Notes under the pieces: generated by a model | What the model was told of the DNA's origin: nothing | Database searches by the model: none | What the model saw: the letters and a program-made list of their open reading frames with translations, nothing else | Made by a program: the position numbers and the translations under genes | Part shown: positions 9,671 to 18,421 of the stretch, piece by piece | Layout: the number at the start of each line of letters is the position of its first letter | Numbering within the stretch: the first letter of the stretch is position 1 | Source: Deinococcus aerolatus | Lineage (GTDB): Bacteria > Deinococcota > Deinococci > Deinococcales > Deinococcaceae | Length of the DNA: 64,000 bases | Assembly: GCF_014647055.1 (NCBI RefSeq) | Contig: NZ_BMOL01000007.1 | Location: 134,267-198,266 of the forward strand | Reading direction: 5' to 3'

Positions 9671-11809
9671 ATGCAGCCCGCCACCGTCCTCACCCTCACG
9701 CTGGGCCTCAGCGCCGCCGCCTTCAGTCCAGCGGCGGCCACGGCGCCGTCGTCCCCCGTCCCACCTCCCGCCGCCTGCGCCCTGCCGGACGGCCCCCTGC
9801 CCACGCGCACGCGGGCGGTGTTCGTGCTGGACACCAGCGGCAGCATGCGCGGCCTGGGCGACGGCAGGGCCGACATTTTCGAGCGGGTCAAGGCCGAGCT
9901 GAACCGCTACGTGCGTCAGACGCGGCCTGACCGGGTGGAACTGCTCACCTTCGACGCGGGGCTCAGGACGCGCCAGGGCTTTGACCGGCCCGCCGGAACC
10001 GCCGGCTGGAACGCGGCCCTGGGCGCCCTAAAGGCCGACGGCAACAACACCTATCTGTACCGCAGCCTGCGCGCCGCCCTCGAACCGCTGCGGGACGGCG
10101 CGCAGTACGCCAGCACCGTGTTCGTGCTGACCGACGGCATCGACAACGACGGCCTGCGGCCCTTCACGGCGGCGCAGGCGCTGGCGGCCTTCACGGGGCG
10201 CGGCCCGTTTGACCGGCTGCATTACCTGGCCCTGGGCACCCAGATTCCCGCCGATGCCCGGCAGGCGCTGCAGGCCAGCGACTACGCCGACGGCCTGACC
10301 CTGCCGCTGAACCGGGTCCCGGCACTGGACGGGCCGGGGCTGGGCAGCGGCCTGCTGCGCGTCAATGGTCTGGGGGCGGTGGCTGTGCCGCTGGCCGAGG
10401 GCACGCGGGTCGAGGTCTCGGCCCAGGACCGCCGCTGGGGCCTGCGGCCAGAGCCGGCAGTGGTGACCGGGGGCACGGTGACCCTCCGGGCACGTGGTGA
10501 CCTGCCCCACGGCGCGGCGGCGCTGCTGTGCGCCAGCGGCCCAGGGACCCCGGCTGCCGGCAGCGTGGGCACCCGGCCACAGCGCGTGCTGCTGCGCCTG
10601 AACACGCAGTCGCCACTCACGCTGCTCAATCCCGGCGCGGATACCGCGCTGAGGAGAGGCGAGGACGCCGTGCTGCGCTACCGGGCCGCCCGTGGCGTGT
10701 CCCTCCGGGGCCTGAGGGTCACCGGCCTGCCCGCGGGTCTGAGCGCCCAGATCTCGGGCCTGCCCGGCGCACGTGAATTCGCCGTCCGGATCACCAACCG
10801 GTTCCTGCCTCCCAGTCAGACGGTCAGGCCGCAGCTGGCGCTGCCCGGCAACACGCAGATGGCACTGCCTGCCATTCAGGGACGCAAGGGGGGGCGGGCG
10901 CCGTACGCCGTCGTCTCCGCCTCCGGGCGTGGGGGCACGGCCACCGTAACAACGCCAAAGCCGCCCCAGCAGAACCGACCGCAGGGCGCGGGGGGCCGCG
11001 ACACGCCCGGGGCTGCGCTGGGCTGGCTGGCGGGCCTGGGCGTGCTGGCCCTGGCCGGCCTGGCGGCCTGGCTGCTGGCGCGGCGTGGGCGGGCGGGGCG
11101 CCGTCCGGGTGGGCGCAGCGGGGCAGCACCCACCCGCTGGTCCGGCCCCGCCGGACCGCTGCGGCGCCGGCGGCCCACCCTTCAGCGTCCGGTGGCCCAT
11201 GCCGAGCCGCCTGCGGTGGAAGGCATCGAGTACAGCGGGGGCCGGGTGCTGTCGCTGGTCACGTCGGGCGGCGACGTGACTGGCGTGCCCATTCCACTGG
11301 GCGGCCTCTTTGACCTGGGCCAGCTGGCACGCGTCCCGCACCTGAGCGGCCTGCGCGCCGAACAGCACCGGGACGGGCTCCAGATTCTGCGGATTCCCGC
11401 CGATCTGGAGGTCAGTCAGGGCACGCGGCTGGTGAGGGCCGGGGACGTGGTCCGGCCCGGCACGCTGCTGGGCGTCGCGGTAGGGCGCGTGGGCCGTGCC
11501 CCCCAGCCCCCGCTGGGCAGTCTGGCCGGGCTGGGGCTGCCGCTCACGCTGCGCCACGACGCCGCCAGCGTCCGGGCCGCCGGACCCTACGGCCAGCACA
11601 CCGTGATTCTGCCGGCCGGGCCCAGCGATCTGGGCACCGCCTTCCGTGCCCCTGCGCTGGACGGGCTGAAGGTGACCCTCAGCGGCTCCAACCTCCTGCT
11701 GGTGGCAACTCCGCCCAGCCTGCGCCTGCGCCGCAGCGGCGAGACGGCTCCGCTGCAACCCGGCAGCTACCTTCCGGACCTGACCCTGGTGGACCTGCCG
11801 GATAGTTAA
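9671..11809 (+). CDS. Secreted/membrane von Willebrand factor A domain protein with cytoplasmic tail
   Basis: No specific function recognised. From the ATG at 9671 (712 residues) there is a signal peptide, then a VWA domain with a full MIDAS metal site: DTSGSMRG at about 54-61, a threonine in NNTYLYRSL, and FVLTDGIDNDG. Next come two or three beta-rich stretches, a Pro/Gly-rich linker, one transmembrane helix near residue 458 (ALGWLAGLGVLALAGLAAWL) followed by an arginine-rich stop-transfer stretch, and a beta-rich C-terminal region of about 200 residues that should be cytoplasmic. The layout suggests an envelope receptor or adhesion/complex-assembly protein. The short membrane protein downstream may accompany it. 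Confidence 0.75.
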   Translation: MQPATVLTLTLGLSAAAFSPAAATAPSSPVPPPAACALPDGPLPTRTRAVFVLDTSGSMRGLGDGRADIFERVKAELNRYVRQTRPDRVELLTFDAGLRTRQGFDRPAGTAGWNAALGALKADGNNTYLYRSLRAALEPLRDGAQYASTVFVLTDGIDNDGLRPFTAAQALAAFTGRGPFDRLHYLALGTQIPADARQALQASDYADGLTLPLNRVPALDGPGLGSGLLRVNGLGAVAVPLAEGTRVEVSAQDRRWGLRPEPAVVTGGTVTLRARGDLPHGAAALLCASGPGTPAAGSVGTRPQRVLLRLNTQSPLTLLNPGADTALRRGEDAVLRYRAARGVSLRGLRVTGLPAGLSAQISGLPGAREFAVRITNRFLPPSQTVRPQLALPGNTQMALPAIQGRKGGRAPYAVVSASGRGGTATVTTPKPPQQNRPQGAGGRDTPGAALGWLAGLGVLALAGLAAWLLARRGRAGRRPGGRSGAAPTRWSGPAGPLRRRRPTLQRPVAHAEPPAVEGIEYSGGRVLSLVTSGGDVTGVPIPLGGLFDLGQLARVPHLSGLRAEQHRDGLQILRIPADLEVSQGTRLVRAGDVVRPGTLLGVAVGRVGRAPQPPLGSLAGLGLPLTLRHDAASVRAAGPYGQHTVILPAGPSDLGTAFRAPALDGLKVTLSGSNLLLVATPPSLRLRRSGETAPLQPGSYLPDLTLVDLPDS

Positions 11810-11898
11810 GATCTGCCGGCTGAACACCGGTGCCTCTGGTCTCACCGAAAGCGGGACGACAGGAAAAGTTCGCCGCGCCGCGCTACGCTGCTGCCCAT

Positions 11899-12381
11899 AT
11901 GGATCTGCTCCGCGCCCTTCACGGCTACCAGTTCGGCTCCTCGCTGACCCTGCTGTTTCCCACGCCCTACGCCCTGTCCACCCTGATCCTGCTGGTCTGG
12001 AGCGTCGCCCCGGCGATCAAGGGGGTGGTGAGCCGCTCGTTTCTGGTGTGGCTGCGGGTGGTCTGGGTACTGACCCTGATTCCGGCAGCGACGGGGGTGA
12101 TTCTGGCGCTGGGCGGCGCAAAGGTGCCCAGCGCCGTCGACGTCGGCGGCGGCCTGACCAGGTACGGCCTGCCCTACGACTCCAGCCGTGACCTCGAACA
12201 CTGGATGTACTCGGCCTTCGCGCTGCTGAGCCTGTACGTTATTGAAGTGCTGGTCCGGGGCCGCATGATCCCATACCGCAGTGGCCTGAAATTCCTGCCG
12301 GTCGCCACGCTGTTTCTGTACGGCGTCGCCTACATGATCGGGCGGGTGGCAGTGTTGCCCGGCAGCACCCCCGGCAGCTGA
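11899..12381 (+). CDS. Integral membrane protein of unknown function
   Basis: Unrecognised 160-residue protein with four hydrophobic helices (YALSTLILLVWSVAPAI, LRVVWVLTLIPAATGVILAL, MYSAFALLSLYVIEVLV, LPVATLFLYGVAYMIG). The loop between helices 2 and 3 holds YDSSRDLEHW. The ATG at 11899 follows TACGCT by 9 bases. It lies 89 bp after the VWA gene on the same strand; cotranscription is possible but unproved. Confidence 0.7.
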   Translation: MDLLRALHGYQFGSSLTLLFPTPYALSTLILLVWSVAPAIKGVVSRSFLVWLRVVWVLTLIPAATGVILALGGAKVPSAVDVGGGLTRYGLPYDSSRDLEHWMYSAFALLSLYVIEVLVRGRMIPYRSGLKFLPVATLFLYGVAYMIGRVAVLPGSTPGS

Positions 12382-12584
12382 CCTGAACCGTCAGAGGACG
12401 GTCAGCAAAAACCAGGCCATGTAGACCGCGGCGGCCCCTCGGGTCCGCTGTCCTCCATTCGCGTGCCAGCCGCTGAAACACACCCCCCGGCCTAGCCCTC
12501 GTTGCGGTAAAACGCCGTCATCCCCTGACTCCGGTTAGCCCAGCTCATCCGCCAGCCTCTCAGATGTGTTCAGCTGGAAGGCTG

Positions 12585-13907
12585 ATGTCTCCTCGTTCCC
12601 TATTCTTCATCGTCGTGCTGCTGGCTGGCTCGGCCTTCGCCGCTGCCGCCAACACAGTGACTGTGCGTTCCGGCGACACCCTGTCCAAGATTGCCACCCG
12701 CGCGGGCCTCAGCGTGGCGCAGCTCAAGGCGGCCAACGGCCTGAGCAGCGACGTCATCCGGGCGGGGCAGGTTCTGCGCCTGAACAGGTCGGCGGCCAGC
12801 CGCGCTGCGCCCACACCACGCAAGCCGCCCGCTCAGGACACCTACACCGTGCAGCGCGGCGACTTTCTGAGCAAGATCGCGGGCCGCTACGGCGTGAGCG
12901 TCGGCGCCCTCCAAGCGGCCAACAACATCCAGGGCACGCTGATCACCCCGGGGCAGCGCCTGAAGATCCCGGTGCGCGGCGCGGCCCCGGTCCCCCGTCC
13001 CACCACCGAGGTGCGGACGCTCTACACCTACATTCACGTGGGCGCTGGCGACACGGCGGCAAAGATCGCCCGCAAATACCGCATCAGCGTGGACAAACTG
13101 CGCCGCCTGAACAAACTGGCCAGCCACAAGTACATCGTGCCGGGGACCAAGGTGCTGGTGCCGGCCCACATCCCGGTGCCTATTCCCCCCAAACCTCAGG
13201 GCCGCGCGGCCAGCCACAAGCACCTGCGGCCCCTGAACATTCCGGTGCAGATCATCAACGTGAACCTGCGGTACCGGGACGTGCTGATCGCGCCTGTCCT
13301 ACCCAGCGGTGGCCTGAAGTTCGGTTCCGGCGCACGGATCGGTCAGCTGGCCCGCTCCAGCGGCGCGCAGGCGATCATCAACGGCTCGTACTTCCACCCG
13401 CACAGCTACGCGCCGGCCGGGGACATCGTGATGCAGGGGCGCATGCTCACCTGGGGCCGCATTCCACAGGCGCTGGCCATCACACCCGACAACCGCGCCT
13501 CCATCCGCGCCAGCACTACAGGGCTGCTGCGTATCCCGCTGGACAGCGCGTGGCAGGGCATGGAGACCGTGATCGCCAGCGGGCCGCGAATCCTGGTGGG
13601 TGGCCGGGTGCAGTCCAGCTACAGCGCCGCCTTCCGCGATCCGGCGCTGTTTGGCCGCGCCGCCCGCAGCGCCATCGGGCTGGTCAGCAACCGCGATCTG
13701 GTGATGGTGAGCACTCGGTCGCGGCTGACCACCACCGAGATGGCCAAGGTGATGTCGCGCCTGGGCATCCGGGACGCCCTGCTGCTGGACGGCGGCAGTT
13801 CCACCGGTCTGGCCTGGAACGGCAAGCCGGTGCTGGACAGCGTCCGCAAGGTCAGCTACGGCATCGGCGTATTCACCGAATACACCGGGCGGCGGTACAT
13901 CCGCTGA
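12585..13907 (+). CDS. Exported protein: three LysM domains and a phosphodiester glycosidase (NAGPA/DUF2233) domain
   Basis: A signal peptide ([17 protein letters not shown]) precedes three LysM repeats at about residues 24-66, 84-128 and 146-192, each beginning with a V-x-x-GDT or RGD-type turn. LysM domains bind N-acetylglucosamine in peptidoglycan. Residues 215-435 form a phosphodiester glycosidase domain, with [15 protein letters not shown] and [16 protein letters not shown] as hallmark motifs. The protein probably acts in the cell wall on sugar-1-phosphodiester linkages, for example on teichoic-like polymers or glycan tips; the substrate is inference. The ATG at 12585 is preferred over 12564 because GGAAGG lies just upstream and the signal peptide then starts properly. 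Confidence 0.88.
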   Translation: MSPRSLFFIVVLLAGSAFAAAANTVTVRSGDTLSKIATRAGLSVAQLKAANGLSSDVIRAGQVLRLNRSAASRAAPTPRKPPAQDTYTVQRGDFLSKIAGRYGVSVGALQAANNIQGTLITPGQRLKIPVRGAAPVPRPTTEVRTLYTYIHVGAGDTAAKIARKYRISVDKLRRLNKLASHKYIVPGTKVLVPAHIPVPIPPKPQGRAASHKHLRPLNIPVQIINVNLRYRDVLIAPVLPSGGLKFGSGARIGQLARSSGAQAIINGSYFHPHSYAPAGDIVMQGRMLTWGRIPQALAITPDNRASIRASTTGLLRIPLDSAWQGMETVIASGPRILVGGRVQSSYSAAFRDPALFGRAARSAIGLVSNRDLVMVSTRSRLTTTEMAKVMSRLGIRDALLLDGGSSTGLAWNGKPVLDSVRKVSYGIGVFTEYTGRRYIR

Positions 13908-13988
13908 CAGGCCGGCCGGGGGCCCTTCCCTGTCAGAACCTTCAGCGTCCAGCCATCCGCTTTGCGCGTCTTGCTCTAGCATGGCGCA

Positions 13989-14030
13989 ATGACCCATTCC
14001 TGTCTCCCCTCCTCCCGGTTCCGGGCATGA
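13989..14030 (+). CDS. Leaderless 13-codon upstream ORF coupled to rbfA
   Basis: ATG at 13989 begins 6 bp after the -10 hexamer TAGCAT (13977-13982), so the transcript would start at or next to this codon. The frame encodes [13 protein letters not shown] and stops with TGA at 14028-14030, which overlaps the ATG of rbfA (ATGA). rbfA itself has no Shine-Dalgarno sequence, so its translation probably depends on ribosomes that finish this mini-ORF. Whether the peptide has any role is unknown. Confidence 0.5.
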   Translation: MTHSCLPSSRFRA

Positions 14031-14314
14031 AGCCCGAACAGGTGCAGTCCCAGATCACCCGCGTCCTGAGCGAGGCCATCAGCGGCCTGCGTGACCCGCG
14101 CGTGCCGCTGATCGTGACCGTCGAGCGCGTGACCCTGACCTCCGACTTCGGTCTGGCGCGCGTGTATGTCAGCGCGCTGGGGGCCGACATGCCCGAGCTG
14201 CTTGAAGCCCTGGACCACGCCCGCGGCCACCTGCAACGTCAGGTCGCGCAGCAGGTCCGCATGCGCCGCACGCCCACGCTGGAATTCCGCTCGGCAGAGG
14301 ACAACCTGCTGTGA
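14027..14314 (+). CDS. rbfA: 30S ribosome-binding factor RbfA
   Basis: Ribosome maturation factor that binds the 30S subunit during late 16S processing and in the cold. The 95-residue product shows the KH-like fold residues [32 protein letters not shown], the conserved family core. The start MKPEQVQ overlaps the stop of a leaderless mini-ORF (13989-14030). Its own stop overlaps the GTG start of the next gene (GTGA), giving a chain of coupled starts. Confidence 0.92.
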   Translation: MKPEQVQSQITRVLSEAISGLRDPRVPLIVTVERVTLTSDFGLARVYVSALGADMPELLEALDHARGHLQRQVAQQVRMRRTPTLEFRSAEDNLL

Positions 14315-14721
14315 GCGTGTCGGTCCAGACCAGCATCCGGGTGCGCTACGCCGAGACCGACATGATGGGCGTCGTTCACCACGCCACCTACCCGGTGTGG
14401 TTCGAGGTGGGCCGCACGGACCTGATGCGGGAACTGGGCTTGCCCTACACCGAGATTGAGGCGCGCGGCTACTACCTCATGCTCTCGGGTCTGAACGTGG
14501 AATACCGCCGCGCCGCCCGTTACGATGATGACCTGACCGTGACCACCCGAATCTCGGCTCTCCGCAGCCGCACCGTGACCTTTGTCTACGAGGTCCGGCG
14601 CGGCGAGGAACTGGTGGCTACCGGGGAGACCCGGCACATCGCCACCGACAAGGCCTACCGTCCGGCCCGCATGCCCCAGGACGTGCTGGCAGCGCTGGGA
14701 GGCGAAAAGGGGGCGGATTGA
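14311..14721 (+). CDS. Acyl-CoA thioesterase, YbgC/4-hydroxybenzoyl-CoA thioesterase family
   Basis: Hot-dog-fold thioesterase of 136 residues. The N-terminal motif [27 protein letters not shown] contains the aspartate and the histidine-rich loop that define the YbgC/4HBT active site. It hydrolyses acyl-CoA or acyl-carrier thioesters; chain preference cannot be read here. The GTG start overlaps the rbfA stop, so it is cotranslated with a ribosome maturation factor, a pairing of unclear meaning. Confidence 0.88.
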   Translation: MSVSVQTSIRVRYAETDMMGVVHHATYPVWFEVGRTDLMRELGLPYTEIEARGYYLMLSGLNVEYRRAARYDDDLTVTTRISALRSRTVTFVYEVRRGEELVATGETRHIATDKAYRPARMPQDVLAALGGEKGAD

Positions 14722-14740
14722 GAGAGAACAGGGTGGAGAA

Positions 14741-14798
14741 GGGCTGAGGCAGAAGGCTCTTTTACTGCTCCTAACCTTCTGCCCACAGCTCACAGCCC
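14741..14798. terminator. Inverted repeat between converging genes, likely bidirectional terminator
   Basis: GGCAGAAGG (14748-14756) pairs perfectly with 14775-14783, and GGGCTG (14741-14746) with CAGCCC (14793-14798) as an outer stem. The loop contains a TTTTA run. The structure sits between the thioesterase gene and the converging PIG-L gene, where a terminator for both would be expected. Confidence 0.55.
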
Positions 14799-14811
14799 CC
14801 TGCCATCCTCT

Positions 14812-15567
14812 TCAGTCCAGGTAATCCCGCGCCCGCAGGTGGCTGGCACGCAGGTTGAAGCGTTCGGCGTACTTGACCCCCGCCAGACGGCCCGCGCCCG
14901 CACGGCCCTCGCGGAACAGCTCGTCGGTCCACTGCCACTTGTAGAAGTCGCGGTAGTACGAGGCGATGGCCGCCGCCGTCTCCAGCGTGTCGTCGATGCC
15001 CACGAAGACCTCCGGGTAGGGGCTGGCCGGGGCGAAGTACTGGTAAAAGCGGACCGGATCGCGCCACGCCGAGAGGCGGCGCACATCCTCGCCGCTTTCC
15101 ACGGCGTCGTCGCCGCTCAGATCGGGCGCGGGCGGCATGGCCTGACCACCGCCCTGCTCGTTGACGATCTTGGGGATGCGCGCCAGCGTGACCGCGTCGA
15201 AGGCGATCTTGGCCGTCATGCGGTGGTCCGGGTGCGGGTGATCGTCGCTCCAGGTGATGACGGCGTTGGGCCGGAAGGAGGCGTACAGCTTCGCAAGTTG
15301 CAGGGCCTCGTCGCGTCCACCGGTCATGCGGCTGTCGCCCATGTCGAAGAAGTGGTACTGCGCGCCGATCTTGTCGGCCACCCACGCCCCGTGTTGGCGC
15401 CGGATGCGGGTGACTTCCTCGTGCGAGGCGTCGCCGAACTGGCTGGCAAGTTCGCCCAGCGTGGTCCAGACCAGCATCACCTCGTCACCGCGCGCCGCGT
15501 GCTTCGCCAGGGTTCCAGCGCAGCCGATCTCATCGTCGGGGTGGGCAAACACAGCCATGATTCGCAT
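14812..15567 (-). CDS. PIG-L family N-acetylglucosaminyl deacetylase (BshB-like)
   Basis: Zinc deacetylase of the MshB/BshB/LmbE family. Metal ligands are in VFAHPDDEIGC near the N-terminus and in DDHPHPDHRM near residue 105. In bacteria that make bacillithiol the family member BshB removes acetate from GlcNAc-malate; Deinococcus makes bacillithiol, so this is a BshB candidate, but two more PIG-L proteins lie at 55.8 and 61.4 kb. The ATG at 15567 is 7 bp from TATGCT, so it looks leaderless; ATG 15579 lies inside that hexamer. Length 251. Confidence 0.85.
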   Translation of the reverse strand: MRIMAVFAHPDDEIGCAGTLAKHAARGDEVMLVWTTLGELASQFGDASHEEVTRIRRQHGAWVADKIGAQYHFFDMGDSRMTGGRDEALQLAKLYASFRPNAVITWSDDHPHPDHRMTAKIAFDAVTLARIPKIVNEQGGGQAMPPAPDLSGDDAVESGEDVRRLSAWRDPVRFYQYFAPASPYPEVFVGIDDTLETAAAIASYYRDFYKWQWTDELFREGRAGAGRLAGVKYAERFNLRASHLRARDYLD

Positions 15568-15622
15568 GTGCGACAGCATAGAGCCATCCCGGGTGCCGGG
15601 GCGACTCAGGAGACTGGGGCGA

Positions 15623-16084
15623 TCAGCGCACGAAGCGGATGCTCAGCGGGTAGTGGTACGGCTGCCCGGCGCTGACCCGGACCACCGCCACGATCATGAA
15701 GATGAATGGAACGATGCTCAGCAGCAGCAGCAGCGGCACCAGAAACACGAAAAAGGCCGCAAAGGTGCCCAGGAAGGCAAAAGCCCCCAGATCCTGTGCG
15801 CCGGCCGCCGTGCCCAGCGCCCCGCCGATGATGCCCATGCTGAACAGGATGAAGGCCAGCACGCCGATCACGACGCCGTACACCCACATGCTCAGCTGAA
15901 AGTTCAGCGCCTCCTTGCCCTGCTGGTTGAGCGCCGGGCTGCGGTCCCGCAGGGCCAGCCACGCCACCAGCGGCCCCAGCACATTGCCCAGCGTGGGCAG
16001 CACGAAGCCGGCCAGCGGCGACAGATGGACCAGCACCGCCGGGGTGCGGTCCGCTTCGGGAATGGCGAGGGCGGTGCGGCTCAT
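15623..16084 (-). CDS. DUF4870 family membrane protein
   Basis: 153-residue protein with the DUF4870 pattern: VLVHLSPLAGFVLPTLGNVLGPLVAWLALR, then a conserved NQQGKEALNFQLSMWVYG, then two long hydrophobic segments and a short tail. Four transmembrane helices are likely. The function of the family is not established. The ATG at 16084 follows TAGTGT by 5 bases. It is divergent from rnhA with promoters facing away from each other in a 39-bp gap. Confidence 0.85.
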   Translation of the reverse strand: MSRTALAIPEADRTPAVLVHLSPLAGFVLPTLGNVLGPLVAWLALRDRSPALNQQGKEALNFQLSMWVYGVVIGVLAFILFSMGIIGGALGTAAGAQDLGAFAFLGTFAAFFVFLVPLLLLLSIVPFIFMIVAVVRVSAGQPYHYPLSIRFVR

Positions 16085-16123
16085 ACTTGACACTACGCGC
16101 CCGGCCTGCCTACAGTTCCGGGC

Positions 16124-16678
16124 GTGACGCGCCCCCGAACCTCCTTCCCGAAAACGGCCGCCCGCAAGGCGCAGGACCGGGCGCGTGACCTGCTGCCCCT
16201 GAAAGCGGGCATTCAGCCGGAAACGCCGGTGGCCGGCAACGTGGTGGACCTGTTCAGCGACGGCGCGTGCGACACGGCGGCGGGGCACGGCGGCTGGGCC
16301 TGCATCCTGCGTTCGGGCGGGCACGAACTGGTCCTGAGCGGCCACGAGGAAGGCACCACCAACAACCGCATGGAGTTGCGCGGCCTGCTGGAAGGGCTCC
16401 AGAGTCTCAAGCGGCCCTGCCAGATCCGCGTGATCACCGACAGCCAGTACCTGCGGAAAGCCTTCACCGACGGCTGGATTCTGAACTGGCAGCGCAACGG
16501 CTGGAAAACAGCAGGCAAGGAACCGGTGAAAAATCAGGACCTGTGGGAGGCGCTGATCGAGCAGGCCAGAACCCACGCCCTGACCTTCGTGTGGGTCAAG
16601 GGCCATGCCGGGCACGGTGAGAACGAGCGGGTGGACGAACTGGCGGTGCAGGAGCGCAAGAAACTGCGGGCAAGGTAG
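16124..16678 (+). CDS. rnhA: Ribonuclease HI
   Basis: Cleaves RNA in RNA-DNA hybrids. The four catalytic acids are visible: D in VDLFSDGACD, E in NNRMELRGLLEGL, D in VITDSQYL, and D in NERVDELAVQE. WVKGHAGHGENE is the loop carrying the conserved histidine. A 38-residue basic N-terminal extension precedes the nuclease fold. The start is a GTG at 16124, seven bases after TACAGT, another leaderless pattern. Length 184. Confidence 0.95.
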   Translation: MTRPRTSFPKTAARKAQDRARDLLPLKAGIQPETPVAGNVVDLFSDGACDTAAGHGGWACILRSGGHELVLSGHEEGTTNNRMELRGLLEGLQSLKRPCQIRVITDSQYLRKAFTDGWILNWQRNGWKTAGKEPVKNQDLWEALIEQARTHALTFVWVKGHAGHGENERVDELAVQERKKLRAR

Positions 16679-16708
16679 GGGCAGCGGGCAAGGCAAAGCC
16701 GGAAACCC

Positions 16709-17137
16709 TTAGCCCCCAGGATTGCCCGTCTCCCCCAGATTCAAGGTGCAGAGATATCTGCGCTGGCCTCCCCTGCCCGCCACCTCGGCCACCTCGAAGC
16801 CGCTGCGGCGGTAGAAACCCACCGCGTCATCGTCCGTTTCCGCTGTCAACCGCGTCAGCCCAAGCTGCGCGGCGACGGCGTGCAGCAGGTTTCGCCCGTG
16901 GCCGCGCCCGGCCTGCTCCGGCCGCGTACCGATGTGCAGCACCTGTGCTTCGCGGCCAGCCAGTTGCACGCCCGCCGCACACACCGGCCTTCCATCAACG
17001 TCCCAAACGAAGATGCGGCGGTCCGAGTGTGTGCGGTACGCCTCCAGCGCAAGGGCGATTCTCACGGGGTCAGGGAACATGGCGCGGCGCAGCAGGGCGG
17101 CGATTTCCGGTGTCAGCTCAGGGGCCGGGCTCAGCAC
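16709..17137 (-). CDS. GNAT family N-acetyltransferase
   Basis: Acetyl-CoA-dependent transferase of unknown substrate, 142 residues. The acetyl-CoA binding loop is in VLHIGTRPEQAGRGHGRNLLHAV (the R/Q-x-x-G-x-G/A pattern), followed by LTAETDDDAVGFYRRSGFEV, the usual beta5-alpha4 region. The start is uncertain: the GTG at 17137 is used because the open frame upstream runs into the aminopeptidase gene. It lies 49 bp downstream of that gene and is probably cotranscribed. Confidence 0.8.
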   Translation of the reverse strand: MLSPAPELTPEIAALLRRAMFPDPVRIALALEAYRTHSDRRIFVWDVDGRPVCAAGVQLAGREAQVLHIGTRPEQAGRGHGRNLLHAVAAQLGLTRLTAETDDDAVGFYRRSGFEVAEVAGRGGQRRYLCTLNLGETGNPGG

Positions 17138-17186
17138 TGGTGGAAGCCCCGCACCACGACACTGCTCCCGGCAGTGCCCCAACGCG

Positions 17187-18260
17187 TCAGAGGCGCGTGA
17201 AGTCCGGCTGTTCTTCCAGCGCCCCGACCCACGCGGCAATGATGTCGATGCAGGCCTTGACGTCGCGGGCGTCCACCATCTCGCTGGGGCTGTGCATGTA
17301 GCGGTTGGGAATGCTCACCACGGCGGACGGCACGCCGCCGCGCACCAGGGTCAGGGCGTCGGCGTCGGTGCCGGTGTAGCGGCCAGAGGCGCTCAGGGTA
17401 TAGGGAATCTCCGCTTTTGTGGCCGCTTCGGTCATCTGGCGCAGCACCACCGGGCTGGTCATGGGACCCACTGCCAGATTCGCGCCGCTGCCGAAGGGGG
17501 CCACGCCATACTTCTTCTCGCTCACGCCCGGCTGCTTGGTCTCGTGCGTCACGTCCACGGCCACGCCCGCGATGGGATTCAGGCGGTGCCCGCTGACCGT
17601 CGCGCCGAATACCCCAATCTCTTCCTGGCTGGTGCCGACCGCCACGATACGGTGCCGCAGGTCCGTGTCTTTCAGCGCCCGCAGGGCTTCCAGCACGATA
17701 AACGCGCCCACGCGGTTGTCCAGCGCGCGGCTGACGATCCTGTCGCCCACCATCAGCGGTTCCTGTTCGATCACGCCGTAGGTGCCCACCGGAATGCGCT
17801 GCTGCACCTCCTCCTTGCCCAGACCCACATCGATCCACAGGTCCTCGAGTTTACTGGCCTTGGCGCGGTCCTCGGCCTCCATGACGTGAATGGCCTTCTT
17901 GCCGATCACGCCCAGGACGTCGCCGCCCGGCGCGAGCAGGCGGATGCGCTGGCCCACCAGCACCTGCGGGTCCCAGCCGCCCACGCCCAGAAAGCTGATC
18001 AGGCCCTCGTCGCCGACGTACGACACGATCAACCCGATCTCGTCGAGGTGACCCATCAGGGCGATGGCCGGCGCGTCTTCGGGGCCGAGTTCGGCGTACA
18101 CGTTGCCGTAGTGATCCTCGGAGACGCGGGCAAAGGCGCTGGCCTCGGCCTTCCAGACATCGGCGGCGCGGCGCTCCAGGCCGCTGGGGGCCGCCTCGGA
18201 CAGCAGGGCGAACAAAAAGTCCTTGTTGATGCTGGTGTTCGGATCAGTATGCGGAGTCAC
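17187..18260 (-). CDS. M42 family metallo-aminopeptidase
   Basis: Dinuclear zinc/cobalt aminopeptidase that forms tetrahedral particles and trims peptides. The family motifs are seen: ALMGHLDEIGLIV (first metal ligands), ALDNRVGAFIVLEAL, GTSQEEIGVFGA (catalytic Glu), AVDVTHETKQ, and PNRYMHSPSEMV. The GTG start at 18260 is 7 bp after TACACT and gives 357 residues, the normal size; longer upstream readings lack homology. Cytoplasmic. Confidence 0.93.
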   Translation of the reverse strand: MTPHTDPNTSINKDFLFALLSEAAPSGLERRAADVWKAEASAFARVSEDHYGNVYAELGPEDAPAIALMGHLDEIGLIVSYVGDEGLISFLGVGGWDPQVLVGQRIRLLAPGGDVLGVIGKKAIHVMEAEDRAKASKLEDLWIDVGLGKEEVQQRIPVGTYGVIEQEPLMVGDRIVSRALDNRVGAFIVLEALRALKDTDLRHRIVAVGTSQEEIGVFGATVSGHRLNPIAGVAVDVTHETKQPGVSEKKYGVAPFGSGANLAVGPMTSPVVLRQMTEAATKAEIPYTLSASGRYTGTDADALTLVRGGVPSAVVSIPNRYMHSPSEMVDARDVKACIDIIAAWVGALEEQPDFTRL

Positions 18261-18421
18261 GCGCGGCAGTGTAGAGCAGACCCCTGGTGCGCTGTTAGCA
18301 AAAATGACCTGGCGGCGGCGCAAGTCACCCGGTGCGTACCCACGCTGAACGCCGCCTCCCTGTACAGCCCCCTGCACAGCGCCCGCCCGCACCCGCAGGG
18401 CCTCCGCTATCCTGTGAAGCC

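Noticed and set aside
12375..12406. GCTGACC...GGTCAGC and ACCGTC...GACGGT repeats after the membrane-protein gene as a terminator
   Set aside because: The two pairings compete, the stems are only 6-7 bp, and no T-run follows; not strong enough to list.
12566..14026. Long open frame running through the LysM gene in another frame and on into rbfA
   Set aside because: The part inside the LysM gene is low-complexity Arg/Gly/His/Gln text; only the end from 14027 matches a family (RbfA), so the rest is chance openness.
14812..15567. Naming the first PIG-L gene bshB outright
   Set aside because: The family covers several substrates, no bshA or bshC is adjacent, and two other PIG-L genes are in the window, so only a BshB-like call is justified.
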